Assembly (NCBI GenBank): GCA_019359375.1
Contig: JAHHHL010000038.1
Coordinates: 1-64,000, forward strand
Length of the DNA: 64,000 bases
Origin: Lyngbya sp. HA4199-MV5
Lineage (GTDB): Bacteria; Cyanobacteriota; Cyanobacteriia; Leptolyngbyales; Leptolyngbyaceae
Reading direction: 5' to 3'
The position numbers were made by a program, and so were the translations under genes. Below the pieces are notes generated by a model, which saw nothing but the letters and a program-made list of their open reading frames with translations, did not search any database and was not told the DNA's origin. Shown piece after piece: positions 15,168 through 25,314 of the stretch (positions are counted from its first letter, which is position 1; the number at the start of each line of letters is the position of its first letter).

Positions 15168-17324
15168 ATGAAAACGGATCAGCAGAAGTACCACAAAGCT
15201 AAGTCTATTCAGGGTAAACGATTTGGGCAGAACAGTTTAAACATAGATTTTCAAAGTAAGAGTGCGGGTCAACAGGTTTTATTTAAAAATGTTTTGGCTC
15301 TGCTAACCATTATACTGAGTGTTTTAGCGAACGTGCTTGCAGGCTACGTTGGCGGATTCATTAGCTTGTACGGCATAATTGACAATCCCGCTCGTTCACA
15401 GCTTCACATTACGTTTTTAATTGTATTAGTTGTGCTTGTAAGTGCTATTACTCAAGACATAATTAAAGTAACACTTACTCTATTTGTTAGTTTGGGTATC
15501 GTCATTGCATTGTCAATTTTATTGGGGGTTTTTGGTCTTATTCAAGGCTTTTCTGCGTTTTTAATAACGACTATAGTAGCAACAGGATTGTGTTTAGGAC
15601 TAAGTGCCGCTGGTTTTCTAGCAATTCGTTTCATTATTGCTGTTGCTGATATTTTATTCATTAATTCCAATTTTCTTAAAATTGTTATTGTTGTCAGCGG
15701 TGTTTCTTCTGCAACGATTAGCTGTTTTGGGGTAATTGCTGATGTGTTAGAACGAAAGAGCTTACCATACAGCAAAATTTTGCTTACTTCACCACTGACA
15801 TACTGGACAGTACTTTTGCTCGGTGCTGGATATGGAGTATTTTTAACACTGATTGCTTGGCTCGCTAACTACCTTCGAGAAACACCTTGGTCATATCCAG
15901 GACTCCAACGATTTTGGGCGCTCATAGTCGGTTCTTGGTGGGGAACTTCTTTTGCAAACCTAGATTTGAGTAATGTTAACTTTACCAATGCTAAGTTAGC
16001 AAATTCTGATTTACGGGCGCAAAAGCTTTATCGCACATGTTTTCAAGGTGTAGTTGGCTTGGAACGAGCCAGAGTAGATAATCAATACCTCGATTTGGAG
16101 TATCCCAAAGTTCAGCGATTACTCACACATGGCAGTAGCCGTGATAAAGACTTTAGAGGATTTAATTTGCGAGGCGCGTATCTTCAAGGTGCAGATATGC
16201 GTGAATTTGATTTTACAGATACCAACCTGACAGGCGCAGACCTTAAAAGTACGGACCTTAAAAGCACAGACCTACGAGGAAGTACCCTCATTCGGACCCA
16301 ACTTGCAGGGGCAGATTTTCAAAGGGTTGACTTGCGTAAGAATATTCTGATTGATGCCAACCTGACAGAGGCAAACTTGCGAAATGCTGACTTACGAGAC
16401 TGCATTCTCGTTCGTGCTCAAGTCGCACGGGCTGACTTTTCAGGAGCAGACTTGACTGGCATCTGCATTGAAGACTGGAGCGTTAGCAGCAAAACCAACT
16501 TTACGGAGGTTCGCTGTGATTACATCTACCGACGCTATCGGGATGGACAACCTACTGACCGCTATCCCGTCGATCGCAATTTTGAACCCGGTGAATTTGC
16601 TTCCCTGTTCCAGCAACCTGAGAATGAGTTAGAGCTTGTATTTAAGGGCGAAGAATTTGACTATACTGCCCTCAGCTTGACATTTGATAAGCTACAAACT
16701 GATAAACCAGACCTAAAACTAAAACTGCAAGGAATTGAGCAGCGGCAAGACTTATGGGTTGTGAAAGTCACAAGCGATGATCCTGCCAATGTAGAGCGCC
16801 GAATCAAAGAAATTCAAGATGCTGTTTACCAGGGATATGAAGTCACTGCGACTCGCCTGGAAAATAGCCCGCTTTTCCGTAGATTGGTTAGTGATCTTGC
16901 AAACGTCAAAAAAACGCAAGAAGAAACGAATGAAGAAGTGAAGCAGCTTGCTAAACGCATCGGCAGCAACTTCTATTTTGTGGGTGGCACGATTACAAAC
17001 GTCACTGGTGCGGGTGAAATTAGGTATACAGAAGCCAGCAATCAAGTTCGTAGCCTAGTTACGGGAGATGGGCATGAAACTCAAGTGGTTAATACTCTGC
17101 TGAATCAATTGAGGTCTAGCAATGTAGCAACCACAGCCAATGAACAAACAGAATTGATCCAACTTATCATTCTCGAAGAAGCGCAGCGAGATCCACAATT
17201 CAAACAATCCCTGTTACAACAAGAACAGCAAATTTTGGCGGCGCTTCCAGAAAGTTCGATCGCTACTGCCATCCAAAACGCGATCGCCCAGCTAAACAGT
17301 GAAGGTAGTAGTGGTATTGTTTGA
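15168..17324 (+). CDS. Polytopic membrane protein with pentapeptide repeats and C-terminal tag
   Basis: 718 residues. Residues 40-245 contain about six to seven membrane segments (for example VLALLTIILSVLANVLAGYV and LLLGAGYGVFLTLIAWLANY). Residues 260-440 are pentapeptide repeats of the A(D/N)Lxx type (ADMREFDFTDTNLTGADLKS). Then come a mixed domain (about 465-590), a short coiled coil and the tag FYFVGGTITNVTGAGEIRYT, closely similar to the tag in the CHAT protease. A helical tail follows. It could be a membrane effector or anchor recruited by tag pairing. The gene stops eight bases before the second transposon end at 17332. Confidence 0.75.
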   Translation: MKTDQQKYHKAKSIQGKRFGQNSLNIDFQSKSAGQQVLFKNVLALLTIILSVLANVLAGYVGGFISLYGIIDNPARSQLHITFLIVLVVLVSAITQDIIKVTLTLFVSLGIVIALSILLGVFGLIQGFSAFLITTIVATGLCLGLSAAGFLAIRFIIAVADILFINSNFLKIVIVVSGVSSATISCFGVIADVLERKSLPYSKILLTSPLTYWTVLLLGAGYGVFLTLIAWLANYLRETPWSYPGLQRFWALIVGSWWGTSFANLDLSNVNFTNAKLANSDLRAQKLYRTCFQGVVGLERARVDNQYLDLEYPKVQRLLTHGSSRDKDFRGFNLRGAYLQGADMREFDFTDTNLTGADLKSTDLKSTDLRGSTLIRTQLAGADFQRVDLRKNILIDANLTEANLRNADLRDCILVRAQVARADFSGADLTGICIEDWSVSSKTNFTEVRCDYIYRRYRDGQPTDRYPVDRNFEPGEFASLFQQPENELELVFKGEEFDYTALSLTFDKLQTDKPDLKLKLQGIEQRQDLWVVKVTSDDPANVERRIKEIQDAVYQGYEVTATRLENSPLFRRLVSDLANVKKTQEETNEEVKQLAKRIGSNFYFVGGTITNVTGAGEIRYTEASNQVRSLVTGDGHETQVVNTLLNQLRSSNVATTANEQTELIQLIILEEAQRDPQFKQSLLQQEQQILAALPESSIATAIQNAIAQLNSEGSSGIV

Positions 17325-17331
17325 CCTTTAC

Positions 17332-17420
17332 TGTAAATAGCCAAAAAACATGAGCTAGAGTTTAGCGCACCTGATCGCCACAGCTATATTCGTAAATTAG
17401 TGGCGCAAATTTTCCAAATC
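17332..17420 (+). mobile_element. Second Tn7-like transposon end, beside tnsB
   Basis: The tip TGTAAATAGCCAAAAAA begins at 17332 and the inner site TTCGTAAATTAGTGGCGCAA at 17389, both matching the array at 8130-8490. Position directly upstream of tnsB is the standard left-end layout. The end overlaps the upstream GTG of the tnsB frame (17400), a reason to choose the later start at 17466 and a hint that TnsB may repress its own promoter. Confidence 0.7.
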
Positions 17421-17465
17421 TGGTACAGTATTACCACTCTACCCTTGCTGTCCTCTTTCCCTCCC

Positions 17466-19592
17466 ATGTCTGACGATTGCCTCGAAACCGAACTGCCCGA
17501 ATGCCCTGATGATGCGGTACTGCTCGATGAAAGTAGCTACAGCACAAACATTCATAAGTTCATCGAACAGCTTGTGCAGCAGGGGGTCGCCACGACTGAA
17601 TTTCGCTCCCGTCTCATTCAATGGGTGGCTGATTCCCTAAATCAGGCAATCAAGAAAGCAAGGAAAAAAGCTGTACTAGCGCATCTTAATGTTTCTAGAC
17701 GTACCTTCTACCGCTGGCTTCAAGCATACTTTCGAGGAGGAGAAGAAGCCATTCCGCCAGAAACGCCTTGCAAAAAAGGTGAACACTTGCTGACTCAATT
17801 GTGGAAGCCCTTCATCATCACAACCTGGGAGAAAGGAAGCACGAACGGAAAGATAATGAGTGCGGCAGCAGTCCATGTAAAGGTTGAGCAGGAAGCAGCC
17901 AAAAAGTGCAACACAGAAGAGTATCCTGCTTATACAACGGTACTGCGTATTGTCAAAGAGTTAATCGAGCAACGAGAAATCCAAGCAGGTAAGTGCAGTG
18001 CGGGACAAGGCACTGAACCACTCCTGAACACACGCGATGGTAAGGCTCTCAAAGCCAGCTATCCAAATAAAGTTGTACAGGTTGACCATACTAAAGTAGA
18101 CGTACTTTCAAAGCTTGAAGACGGCGAACTTGTCTTGCAATTTGAGAAGGTTAAAGATGATAAGTTGCCTCCTAAAAAGGGGGCTACGCGCCTCTGGCTG
18201 TCAATTCTCAAAGATTCTTTTTCTAAATGCATACTGAGCCATCTGTTCAGTGCCAAGCAACCAGGATCCGAAGAAGTTGCCTTGTTAATCCGACGAGCCA
18301 TTCTTCCGAAGTATTTTCCTGCTGACTATGATTTACGCGATGTTGCAATGCCCTATGGCTTCTTTCGTCATCTCTATACCGATGGCGGCAGAGACCTAAA
18401 GTCTCAACACGTCAAGGACATTGGCAAACATCTTGCAATAATTAGTGAAGAGCTCGGATTTACCTGCCATCTGCGTCGGCAAGTTTCGGATGGCGGTGAT
18501 GTAGAGACTGTTTTTCATGGCTTGAACTGCCAGGTTTGGAGTGCTTGTCCGGGCTACACTGGCTCCAGCGTGCAGAAGCGCCCGAAGAATGCTGAATCAG
18601 AGGTGTGTCTGAGTTCGCAAGACCTGGACAAGTTGGTCGCTTGGCACCTGTACGCCGTGCACAACCATAAGAATCATCCTAAGTTTGAGACAAGAACACG
18701 CTACCGGGTTTGGTTGGACGGACTCGATGGAGAACTGCCTCCTGTAATAGAGGAACGAAAGCTGGACCTTTGCTTGATGAAAGTCGTGGATGCGAAACTG
18801 TACGACCATGGCACCGTTCGATTCATGACACGAAAATACCGGGGAGAGGTATTAAAGGGCGTTAATACAGCTTCTGTGACTCTCAGATATAACCCGGACA
18901 ATATTCTTCGTCTGCTTGCTTTTGAGAAGGAAGTCAATGAGAAGACAGGAAGATTCTTAGGTTATGTCGAAATGCTTGAGGATGAGGTTGATCTTCTGAA
19001 TTTGTGGATTGATGAATTAGAGCTTGACATTCGCCAAATTAACTCCAACAAACTCGCAACTGAGACGTTGCGCTTAGATGAGATCAAAGAAATTAGAAAG
19101 GCTGTAACGGCGAAAGCAAAGCAAACCAAGAAAGCTAATCGAGGCACCCGTCTGAAATATCAAGGCAAGCAGGATGGCTTAATAGACACAAAAAAAGCAG
19201 GCAAGCAAAAACAGCAAGCTCAGGAGCACACTCGTTTACGGGCAGCAGCAAAAGCTTCTAGTCACCCTGAAAACTCAAACTTCCAGGCTGAAGAAATCGA
19301 TACGGCTCCAACAACGTCAACAATCATCGCAGAGTTGAAGCCGGAGCAGCCGTTGGCAGTAGCTTCTAAACCTGTCCCGGCACCATTGCCAGTCACCCCA
19401 AAGGCAACCGCTCAAACTACAGGTGCAGACAGCACTCGATCGCTCACGCAACCTGCCGAATCCGGAAACGTGATCGATATGCAGCAGCGTCTTCAAGAAA
19501 AAAATCAGGTAGAATTCTTTGAGCAGCAGCTTAAACTGGCTGAGGAACAGCGACCAAAGCTGATTGTTCCACGCCGAACCAGACGGTTTTGA
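17466..19592 (+). CDS. tnsB: TnsB-like DDE transposase
   Basis: About 708 residues from the ATG at 17466. It catalyses 3'-end cleavage and strand transfer in Tn7-like transposition. An N-terminal HTH region (RKKAVLAHLNVSRRTFYRWL) precedes the DDE core: Asp207 in VVQVDHTKVDV, Asp306 in LYTDGGRD and Glu347 in VSDGGDVETVF, all present. A beta-barrel region and long coiled C-terminus follow (FEKEVNEKTGRFLGYVEMLE), ending with a basic RRTRRF tail that could be the TnsC-contacting hook. The core closely resembles TnsB of type V-K CRISPR-associated transposons, though this protein is longer than the roughly 580 residues I recall for those. It starts an operon with tnsC and tniQ. Confidence 0.88.
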   Translation: MSDDCLETELPECPDDAVLLDESSYSTNIHKFIEQLVQQGVATTEFRSRLIQWVADSLNQAIKKARKKAVLAHLNVSRRTFYRWLQAYFRGGEEAIPPETPCKKGEHLLTQLWKPFIITTWEKGSTNGKIMSAAAVHVKVEQEAAKKCNTEEYPAYTTVLRIVKELIEQREIQAGKCSAGQGTEPLLNTRDGKALKASYPNKVVQVDHTKVDVLSKLEDGELVLQFEKVKDDKLPPKKGATRLWLSILKDSFSKCILSHLFSAKQPGSEEVALLIRRAILPKYFPADYDLRDVAMPYGFFRHLYTDGGRDLKSQHVKDIGKHLAIISEELGFTCHLRRQVSDGGDVETVFHGLNCQVWSACPGYTGSSVQKRPKNAESEVCLSSQDLDKLVAWHLYAVHNHKNHPKFETRTRYRVWLDGLDGELPPVIEERKLDLCLMKVVDAKLYDHGTVRFMTRKYRGEVLKGVNTASVTLRYNPDNILRLLAFEKEVNEKTGRFLGYVEMLEDEVDLLNLWIDELELDIRQINSNKLATETLRLDEIKEIRKAVTAKAKQTKKANRGTRLKYQGKQDGLIDTKKAGKQKQQAQEHTRLRAAAKASSHPENSNFQAEEIDTAPTTSTIIAELKPEQPLAVASKPVPAPLPVTPKATAQTTGADSTRSLTQPAESGNVIDMQQRLQEKNQVEFFEQQLKLAEEQRPKLIVPRRTRRF

Positions 19593-19607
19593 TGAGGTTA
19601 GATCGCG

Positions 19608-20480
19608 ATGCTACCAGAACCACAGTCAGGGCGTATTCCCCTAAGTTACTCGTATAAACCTGCATCAGATGCAGGCAATGTGACAGAGCGAATCAAAGCA
19701 CTCATCAACCGAGAGTTCTTTGCGGAGACAAACCAATTGGTGGTTCTGGAGCAGTGGCTGAGAAATCGATGTGAGGACAGGCTTAGTGGTCGAATCATCG
19801 GTCCCAGGAGATGTGGTAAATCGACGATAGCAATGGAGTGCGTCGATCGTATCAGTGGGCAAAAGGGAGCATTGCGACCGATTCCATTGCGAACACATTA
19901 CACTACTTGCCTGACCTCTTTTGACTCGCGTAAATTGTTCAATCAAATTACGAAGGAGTTAGGTCGCGGTGCTCGCGGTGGAAAGCCAGAAGATTACCGT
20001 CTCAGAGCATTCAACACATTGGAATTACTCAGAGTTGAAACGCTGTTGGTTGATAATGCTCATTATATGACTGAGAAGGCGATTTGTGATTTGATTGAGC
20101 TAGCGAAGAAGTGTGGCATCTCAGTCATCTTGCTTGGTTCGACTATTCTAGACAGGAAGTTGAAAGAGCTTGATTTGTTTGACTACTTCAAACCCTACTG
20201 TGAAATCAGCAACCTTTCCGAAATTGAATTCCCAGGTCCAATCAAAACATTTGAACGAGAATTTTTGGGGTTGCCAGAGCCATTAAAGTTAATAGATGCT
20301 AAGGCTGTAACGGAGCTATTCAATGCTTCTCATGGCAACTTTGGAAGTCTAGTTGAGATTCTGATCCAGGTCATTCGACGCTCCTCAACGGTCGATGCCT
20401 TTTATTTCGATAATGAGGTGCTGAGTCAGGTCTTAAAGAAATATGGTGACCAAACAGTAGCTGAGCCGGATGATCAATAA
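19608..20480 (+). CDS. tnsC: TnsC-like AAA+ transposition regulator
   Basis: 290 residues, close to the compact TnsC of type V-K systems. Walker A is IIGPRRCGKST (about residue 65), Walker B LLVDNAHYM (about 146), and a sensor region VILLGSTILDRKL follows. The family forms ATP-dependent filaments on target DNA and hands the target to TnsB. It starts 15 bases after tnsB and ends 15 bases before tniQ. The short length without extra N- or C-terminal domains favours partnership with a small TniQ. Confidence 0.88.
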   Translation: MLPEPQSGRIPLSYSYKPASDAGNVTERIKALINREFFAETNQLVVLEQWLRNRCEDRLSGRIIGPRRCGKSTIAMECVDRISGQKGALRPIPLRTHYTTCLTSFDSRKLFNQITKELGRGARGGKPEDYRLRAFNTLELLRVETLLVDNAHYMTEKAICDLIELAKKCGISVILLGSTILDRKLKELDLFDYFKPYCEISNLSEIEFPGPIKTFEREFLGLPEPLKLIDAKAVTELFNASHGNFGSLVEILIQVIRRSSTVDAFYFDNEVLSQVLKKYGDQTVAEPDDQ

Positions 20481-20495
20481 CCAACAGGTTAGTGA

Positions 20496-21011
20496 ATGTA
20501 CACCTTTAATCCCAATCACCCCTATACGATCGTCCATCCCCATGCAGGAGAAAGCATTGCCAGTTTCTTGTATCGGTTCCGGCGAGCAAAAGGCAATCGG
20601 CTTTCTTCTCCCAGTCAGTTAGGAAAAATCCTTGAAGTTGGCACTGCAATTAAACGTTGGGAAGATCTTCTTTTTGGTGGAAGAAAACCTAAGCAGAAAC
20701 AAGTGGAAGCTTTGAGCAAAGTCACACAGGTTGAAGTCGATAGACTTTGGGAGATGTTTCCACCGTTAGGCGAACGATCGCAGCCAAACACCATCCGGAT
20801 CTGTGCTGCCTGTTGTCTAGAAGACCCGTACCATCGAATCGCTTGGCAGCTTTACTCAACTGTGGGGTGCGAGAGTCATAGGCTCCGCCTGCTGCCACGT
20901 TGTCCGGTCTGCGAAAACCCCTTTTCGGTGATTGGATTGCTAGAAGTGCCAGCATGTAAGCGGTGTGGTATGCCGTTCAAAACGATGAAGAAAAGGCAGA
21001 AGGCTTATTGA
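20496..21011 (+). CDS. tniQ: Small TniQ-family target-selection protein
   Basis: 171 residues. The N-terminal TniQ signature HPYTIVHPHAGESIASFLYR is followed by zinc-binding Cys pairs (ICAACC, CPVCENPF, CKRCGMPF). TniQ proteins connect a target-recognition module to TnsC. This size matches the TniQ of type V-K transposons and is much smaller than TnsD. Since no Cas12k or second TnsD/TniQ was found nearby, how this element finds its target is unclear. Confidence 0.85.
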   Translation: MYTFNPNHPYTIVHPHAGESIASFLYRFRRAKGNRLSSPSQLGKILEVGTAIKRWEDLLFGGRKPKQKQVEALSKVTQVEVDRLWEMFPPLGERSQPNTIRICAACCLEDPYHRIAWQLYSTVGCESHRLRLLPRCPVCENPFSVIGLLEVPACKRCGMPFKTMKKRQKAY

Positions 21012-21096
21012 TTGGCTGTGTAGCCACTTCCATACGTCTAGAACATCGCTCTTTCCTTCAAGAAGCTTGCGGTAGTCTGATAGTTCTAATTTCTAG

Positions 21097-21121
21097 GGAA
21101 AGAGAGCGATCGCCTCTTTCC
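21097..21121. terminator. Hairpin between convergent tniQ and WD40 gene
   Basis: GGAAAGAG pairs with CTCTTTCC around a loop containing the HIP1 octamer. It lies between the ends of tniQ and the convergent gene at 21126. No T run follows, so strength is uncertain. Confidence 0.4.
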
Positions 21122-21125
21122 GTGA

Positions 21126-24100
21126 TCACTCTGACTCAATTGCCCCTAAAGCGATTAGTGACGCCTTTTGTGCTTCTGATAAACCAGTAACACCTGTGAT
21201 GTTCATGCCTTCATAAGGTCTAGGTACTCTCAATGTCTTCAAGCAACCGCCTGTCTGCACATTCCAAAACTTGATGGTTCCATCGTTACTACCACTAACT
21301 AAAACAGAACCTTCAGGGCTAAAAATAACAACCCTCACCCAATTAGTATGCCCCTCCAGATTTTCCAAACATTGACCTGTACTGGTATTCCATAATTTTA
21401 TGGTGTAGTCACTGCTGCCACTGACGAGGGTTTGTCCATCCGGACTGAAAGCAACCGATCTTACCCAATTCTTGTGCCCTTGTAGGGTCTTAAGACATTG
21501 ACCTGTCTTAGCATCCCATAACCTAACCGTATAGTCACTACTACCACTCGCCAAAAACTTTCCATCTGGACTAAAGGTAATCGCTCTTACTTGACTGGTA
21601 TGTCCCTCCAAAGTTCTCAAACACTCACCAGTGCTAACATTCCACAGCATGAGTACTGTATTGTGACCACTACCCGCCAGAATTTGTCCATCTGGGCTGA
21701 AGGCAACCGACCTAACTTTATTGGCATAGTCTTGTAAAGTTCTTATGCACTGACCAGTACTCACATCCCAAAGCCTTACGCTGTAGTCAGCGCTGCCACT
21801 CGCCAAAAACTTTCCATCTGGGCTAAAAGCAACCGATCTTACCCAATTAGTGTGTCCTTCAAAAATTCTTAAGCATTGACCTGTGTTAACATTCCACAGT
21901 TGTACTTTACAGTCGCCGCTACCACTTGCCAAAAATTTTCCATCTGGGCTAAAAGTAACTGTGCTGATCCATCCAAAATAGCTGTGCAAAGCTCTTGTAC
22001 ACTGACCTTTAGCTACGTTCCATAGCCTTACTGTTGGATCTTCACCACCACTTGCAAGCGTCTGACCATCGGGACTGAAAGCAATAGCCCTGATTTGATT
22101 CGTGTATCCATGCAGGGTCCTAAGACATTGACCTGTCTTGGCATCCCATAACCTAACCGTATAGTCACCACTACCACTGGCTAAAAGCCGCCCATTTGGA
22201 CTAAAAGCAACACCTCTTACCCAGCTAGTGTGCCCCTGTAGAGTTTTCAAACATTTTTCTGTTGCAAAATCCCAAATTTTAACAGTATGGTCTTTACTAC
22301 CACTAACGAGGGTGTCACCACTTGGGCTAAAGACAATAGACCTTACAGAATCAACGTGGCTTTTTAAGGTCTGCAAGCATTGACCTGTTTTAGAATTCCA
22401 TACCCTTAAAGTATGATCACCACTTCCACTAGCCAAGATAGAACCATGTGGGCTAAAAGCAACAGATTCTACAACATTGGTGTGACCATGAAGAATCTTG
22501 ATGCATTCACCAGTCCTAATGTCCCACAGCCTTATAGTATAGTCTTTACCTTCCCCGCCACTGGCAATGATTAAACCATCAGAAGTAAAGGCTACTGATC
22601 CCACAGAGTCAGCATGACCTGTAAAGATTTGAATACACTGACCTGTATAGACATCCCACAGCCGAACAGTATGGTCTTCACCAGCACTTGCAACTGTCGA
22701 ACCATCAGGGCTGAAACTGACAGCACAAACTTGGTTGTGATGTCCTTGTAAGACTTGAATGCACTCACCTGTATGTGTGTCCCATAACTTTACTGTTTGA
22801 TCATCACTACAGCTAGCAACGAGCATGCCGTTCAAATTAAAATCAATGGATTGTACCCAACTTGTATGAGCTTTATAGGTTAGTATTTGTTCGCCGTCAG
22901 AAACTCTCCAAAAGCGGATTTCACCGTTAGCTCCGCCTGTGGCTAAAAGCTTTCCATCTTTACTAAAAGCAACCGAAGCAACAACTCCGAAAGTCTCAGA
23001 AAAACTAGATTTGGCGAACTTAGAATAAGCAAAATTGATTTTATTTAGATCAATCCCTTGCAAGTATGCTTGCCGAATATATAGACTGGAGAAATCATAA
23101 TTATGCAAATCAACTTGTGTGGTGCGTAGTATTTTACATAAAAGATTTAGAATATTCCCACTCGTATACCCTGATCGTAATGATGACTGTGCTCTCACCA
23201 CTGGGAGGATCTGACTTAGCTTGGCTTCAATTGCTATCTTGTCATCTAAGTCCCCAGTCAATCTTTCTATAAGCGGTTCAACAATAACTCGGATTTGACC
23301 ATCTCTAACATAGTCTTTTGCTGTTGCTTTAAGCAGGGCGTAACTATTAAAAAAACTAAAGTTTTCAGTCTCGATTTCATTGCTAAATTGCTCTACCAGT
23401 TTGTCTGTCACATATTCCATGACGACATTCTGTAAGGTGAAAATTGATTCGCCCTGCTCAACTAAAGTTCGCCCCACTAATCCCTTCAATGCTTCCAACA
23501 GTCTTGGGCTCGTTGCAGGTGGAACAATATCCTCCTGCAATTCCTGGACGGAGACGGGTTCACGGTTGATTGCGAGCCAGTACATGACGGACTGTTCCAA
23601 CTCTGACAGGCGATTGAAATGCTGGTCTAACAAATCGCGAACGCCTTCAAAGGCGATCGTTTCCTGGCTCAGAAATTCGGCAATATCGCCGTCGAAAAGT
23701 TCTTGAATCGTTGTAGCGACTAGCTTCAATGCGAGTGGATTGCCTGCACAACGGTGAATCAGTTCGTCCCGTTGGTCGTTTGTCTCTAATAAGTGCAATC
23801 CTTTGGCGCTTAGAATTGCCTGCCCATCTGCGTCCTCGACTCCCCGCAATTGGAGCGATCGCACTAGAAACGCCTCCCCCTCCATTGCCGATAACTCTCT
23901 GGGCTTCTCTCGACTGGTCACAACCAGACAGCTTTGATGGGAAGATTCGCCCACACGCTTCAGCAATTCGCCATAGCCTTCATAGCCCTCACGGTAAACG
24001 CCTGCCTGCCCTTCCTGAAGAATGGACTCTGCATTATCGAGGATGAGGAGACAGCGATGCGATCGCAGGTATGCCACCAGTTTGGTGATCCGCCCACCCA

Positions 24101-24698
24101 GCGATTCTGGTAAATCTGCCTCCGTTTCTTGTTGATTCGAAAGGAACTGCATCAGACTGGTCAGAATCTCCTTCAGCGGTGGCGCTTCTCGCAGCGATCG
24201 CCACACTACATAGTCAAACTCACCTTGAATTTGCTCTCCCAGTTTCGCAGCCAAGCTGGTCTTGCCGATGCCACCCATGCCCAGCAGAGCGATTAAACGG
24301 CAACGATCAGAAACAACCCATTGTTTGAGGGTTTCCAGTTCGGCGGTGCGCCCGTAGAAAATAGAAACGTCAACGGCTTCACCCCAATCAATACGAGTTT
24401 CTTTAGCAGGTCTTTTCTCGTTTGGGGGTATGGGCTTGCCGTAATCATCCTGGGTTAGCTCCAGATCGAAGGCGTTGAAGAAGCGTTCCAGCGTGCGACG
24501 GTCAACCCCTTCTTCCCCGTCCAAGACTTTGGCAACCGTGCCTGCATCCAGCTTGGTGCGATCGCTCAGTGCCTCGATCGTCAACTTCTCGCCGAAGTTA
24601 TCCTCTTCCTGCCTGGCTTGGATAGCGTCTTGAAGCTTTTGCTGTCCCGTGGCAGCGAGTACAACACCGCGTTTACGTTTGGGCTGTCCTGAAGTCAT
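21126..24698 (-). CDS. HTH-NB-ARC STAND NTPase with 14 WD40 repeats
   Basis: About 1190 residues from the ATG at 24698 ([11 protein letters not shown]); an earlier in-frame ATG at 24788 lies beyond the candidate operator and is not preferred. Residues 10-80 form an HTH-like domain ([20 protein letters not shown]). An NB-ARC NTPase follows with Walker [14 protein letters not shown] and Walker [13 protein letters not shown] helical linker leads to fourteen WD40 blades, i.e. two seven-bladed propellers, each ending in WDxxTGxC. It is a prokaryotic NLR-like sensor: blades recognise a ligand, NB-ARC oligomerises. No enzymatic effector is fused; the HTH domain probably recruits or regulates. Several blades are nearly identical in DNA, implying recent copying. 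Confidence 0.85.
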   Translation of the reverse strand: MTSGQPKRKRGVVLAATGQQKLQDAIQARQEEDNFGEKLTIEALSDRTKLDAGTVAKVLDGEEGVDRRTLERFFNAFDLELTQDDYGKPIPPNEKRPAKETRIDWGEAVDVSIFYGRTAELETLKQWVVSDRCRLIALLGMGGIGKTSLAAKLGEQIQGEFDYVVWRSLREAPPLKEILTSLMQFLSNQQETEADLPESLGGRITKLVAYLRSHRCLLILDNAESILQEGQAGVYREGYEGYGELLKRVGESSHQSCLVVTSREKPRELSAMEGEAFLVRSLQLRGVEDADGQAILSAKGLHLLETNDQRDELIHRCAGNPLALKLVATTIQELFDGDIAEFLSQETIAFEGVRDLLDQHFNRLSELEQSVMYWLAINREPVSVQELQEDIVPPATSPRLLEALKGLVGRTLVEQGESIFTLQNVVMEYVTDKLVEQFSNEIETENFSFFNSYALLKATAKDYVRDGQIRVIVEPLIERLTGDLDDKIAIEAKLSQILPVVRAQSSLRSGYTSGNILNLLCKILRTTQVDLHNYDFSSLYIRQAYLQGIDLNKINFAYSKFAKSSFSETFGVVASVAFSKDGKLLATGGANGEIRFWRVSDGEQILTYKAHTSWVQSIDFNLNGMLVASCSDDQTVKLWDTHTGECIQVLQGHHNQVCAVSFSPDGSTVASAGEDHTVRLWDVYTGQCIQIFTGHADSVGSVAFTSDGLIIASGGEGKDYTIRLWDIRTGECIKILHGHTNVVESVAFSPHGSILASGSGDHTLRVWNSKTGQCLQTLKSHVDSVRSIVFSPSGDTLVSGSKDHTVKIWDFATEKCLKTLQGHTSWVRGVAFSPNGRLLASGSGDYTVRLWDAKTGQCLRTLHGYTNQIRAIAFSPDGQTLASGGEDPTVRLWNVAKGQCTRALHSYFGWISTVTFSPDGKFLASGSGDCKVQLWNVNTGQCLRIFEGHTNWVRSVAFSPDGKFLASGSADYSVRLWDVSTGQCIRTLQDYANKVRSVAFSPDGQILAGSGHNTVLMLWNVSTGECLRTLEGHTSQVRAITFSPDGKFLASGSSDYTVRLWDAKTGQCLKTLQGHKNWVRSVAFSPDGQTLVSGSSDYTIKLWNTSTGQCLENLEGHTNWVRVVIFSPEGSVLVSGSNDGTIKFWNVQTGGCLKTLRVPRPYEGMNITGVTGLSEAQKASLIALGAIESE

Positions 24699-24726
24699 AG
24701 CGATTTTCAGTGAAAGATCCGGGTTG

Positions 24727-24747
24727 CCGAAGTTAAAACCCGACTTT
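24727..24747 (-). promoter_or_regulatory. Shared upstream element of two HTH-STAND genes
   Basis: CCGAAGTTAA (24727-24736) followed by ACCCGACTTT (24738-24747), about 30 bases before the start of the WD40 STAND gene. The same two blocks, with a longer gap, lie 46 bases before the TPR STAND gene (28632-28659). Likely a common operator, perhaps bound by the HTH domains of these proteins themselves. Confidence 0.55.
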
Positions 24748-24962
24748 CGGGAAGATAAGCGGGTTTTTCCGATTTTAAGGGGATTCACCTGCGGATGGGT
24801 CTAAATTCTTCGATCGCTGAAAAGCGGATGGGCAGTTTGGTGAGGTTGTCCGCCTAGAAAGAGGCTTAATTTCGACGTTAACGACTGGTTTTTCCCTGGT
24901 TGCAAAAGGTTTGGGACTGCACACTGAGTGCATTAAACCGAAACAACAAGGGAGTTCCGACA

Positions 24963-25289
24963 ATGAGTCTGATAGTCGCACCAGAAACCATTGAGTTTTT
25001 TGCTCAAGCCGCGATCGGTGAGGTTGAGCAAACCATTACCCGGAATCAACGAGGGCGAGTCAAGTTCCTGGCGACCACCTGGTTTGCCCGGTTTTACCAG
25101 TCCACTGCTCAAACGCAAGCGTTACCAGGTACGCGCGTGAAGGTGATTGGCAGAGAAGGGTTGACGCTACTTGTAGTCGCTGTTGGCGATGACATGTATC
25201 CACAACAGATGCCTGCTGCACGTTCTGAAAGCTCTCCGTTGGGTGTGTTGGGCTTGCTTCAGCAGATGGGTGCCTGGTTTGCCGCTTGA
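24963..25289 (+). CDS. NfeD-like OB-fold small protein
   Basis: About 108 residues from the ATG at 24963 behind CAAGGGAG. The segment RGRVKFLATTWFARFYQSTA with ALPGTRVKVIGREGLTLLVV matches the C-terminal OB-fold of NfeD-like proteins (GxxVxVxxxxGxxLxV), which act in membrane-linked complexes. A mostly hydrophobic tail (SPLGVLGLLQQMGAWFAA) ends it. It is divergent from the WD40 STAND gene and precedes a small membrane protein by 25 bases, suggesting a two-gene membrane unit controlled with the STAND gene. Confidence 0.65.
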   Translation: MSLIVAPETIEFFAQAAIGEVEQTITRNQRGRVKFLATTWFARFYQSTAQTQALPGTRVKVIGREGLTLLVVAVGDDMYPQQMPAARSESSPLGVLGLLQQMGAWFAA

Positions 25290-25314
25290 CCAAGTTAGTG
25301 GAGGAAAAAGCATC

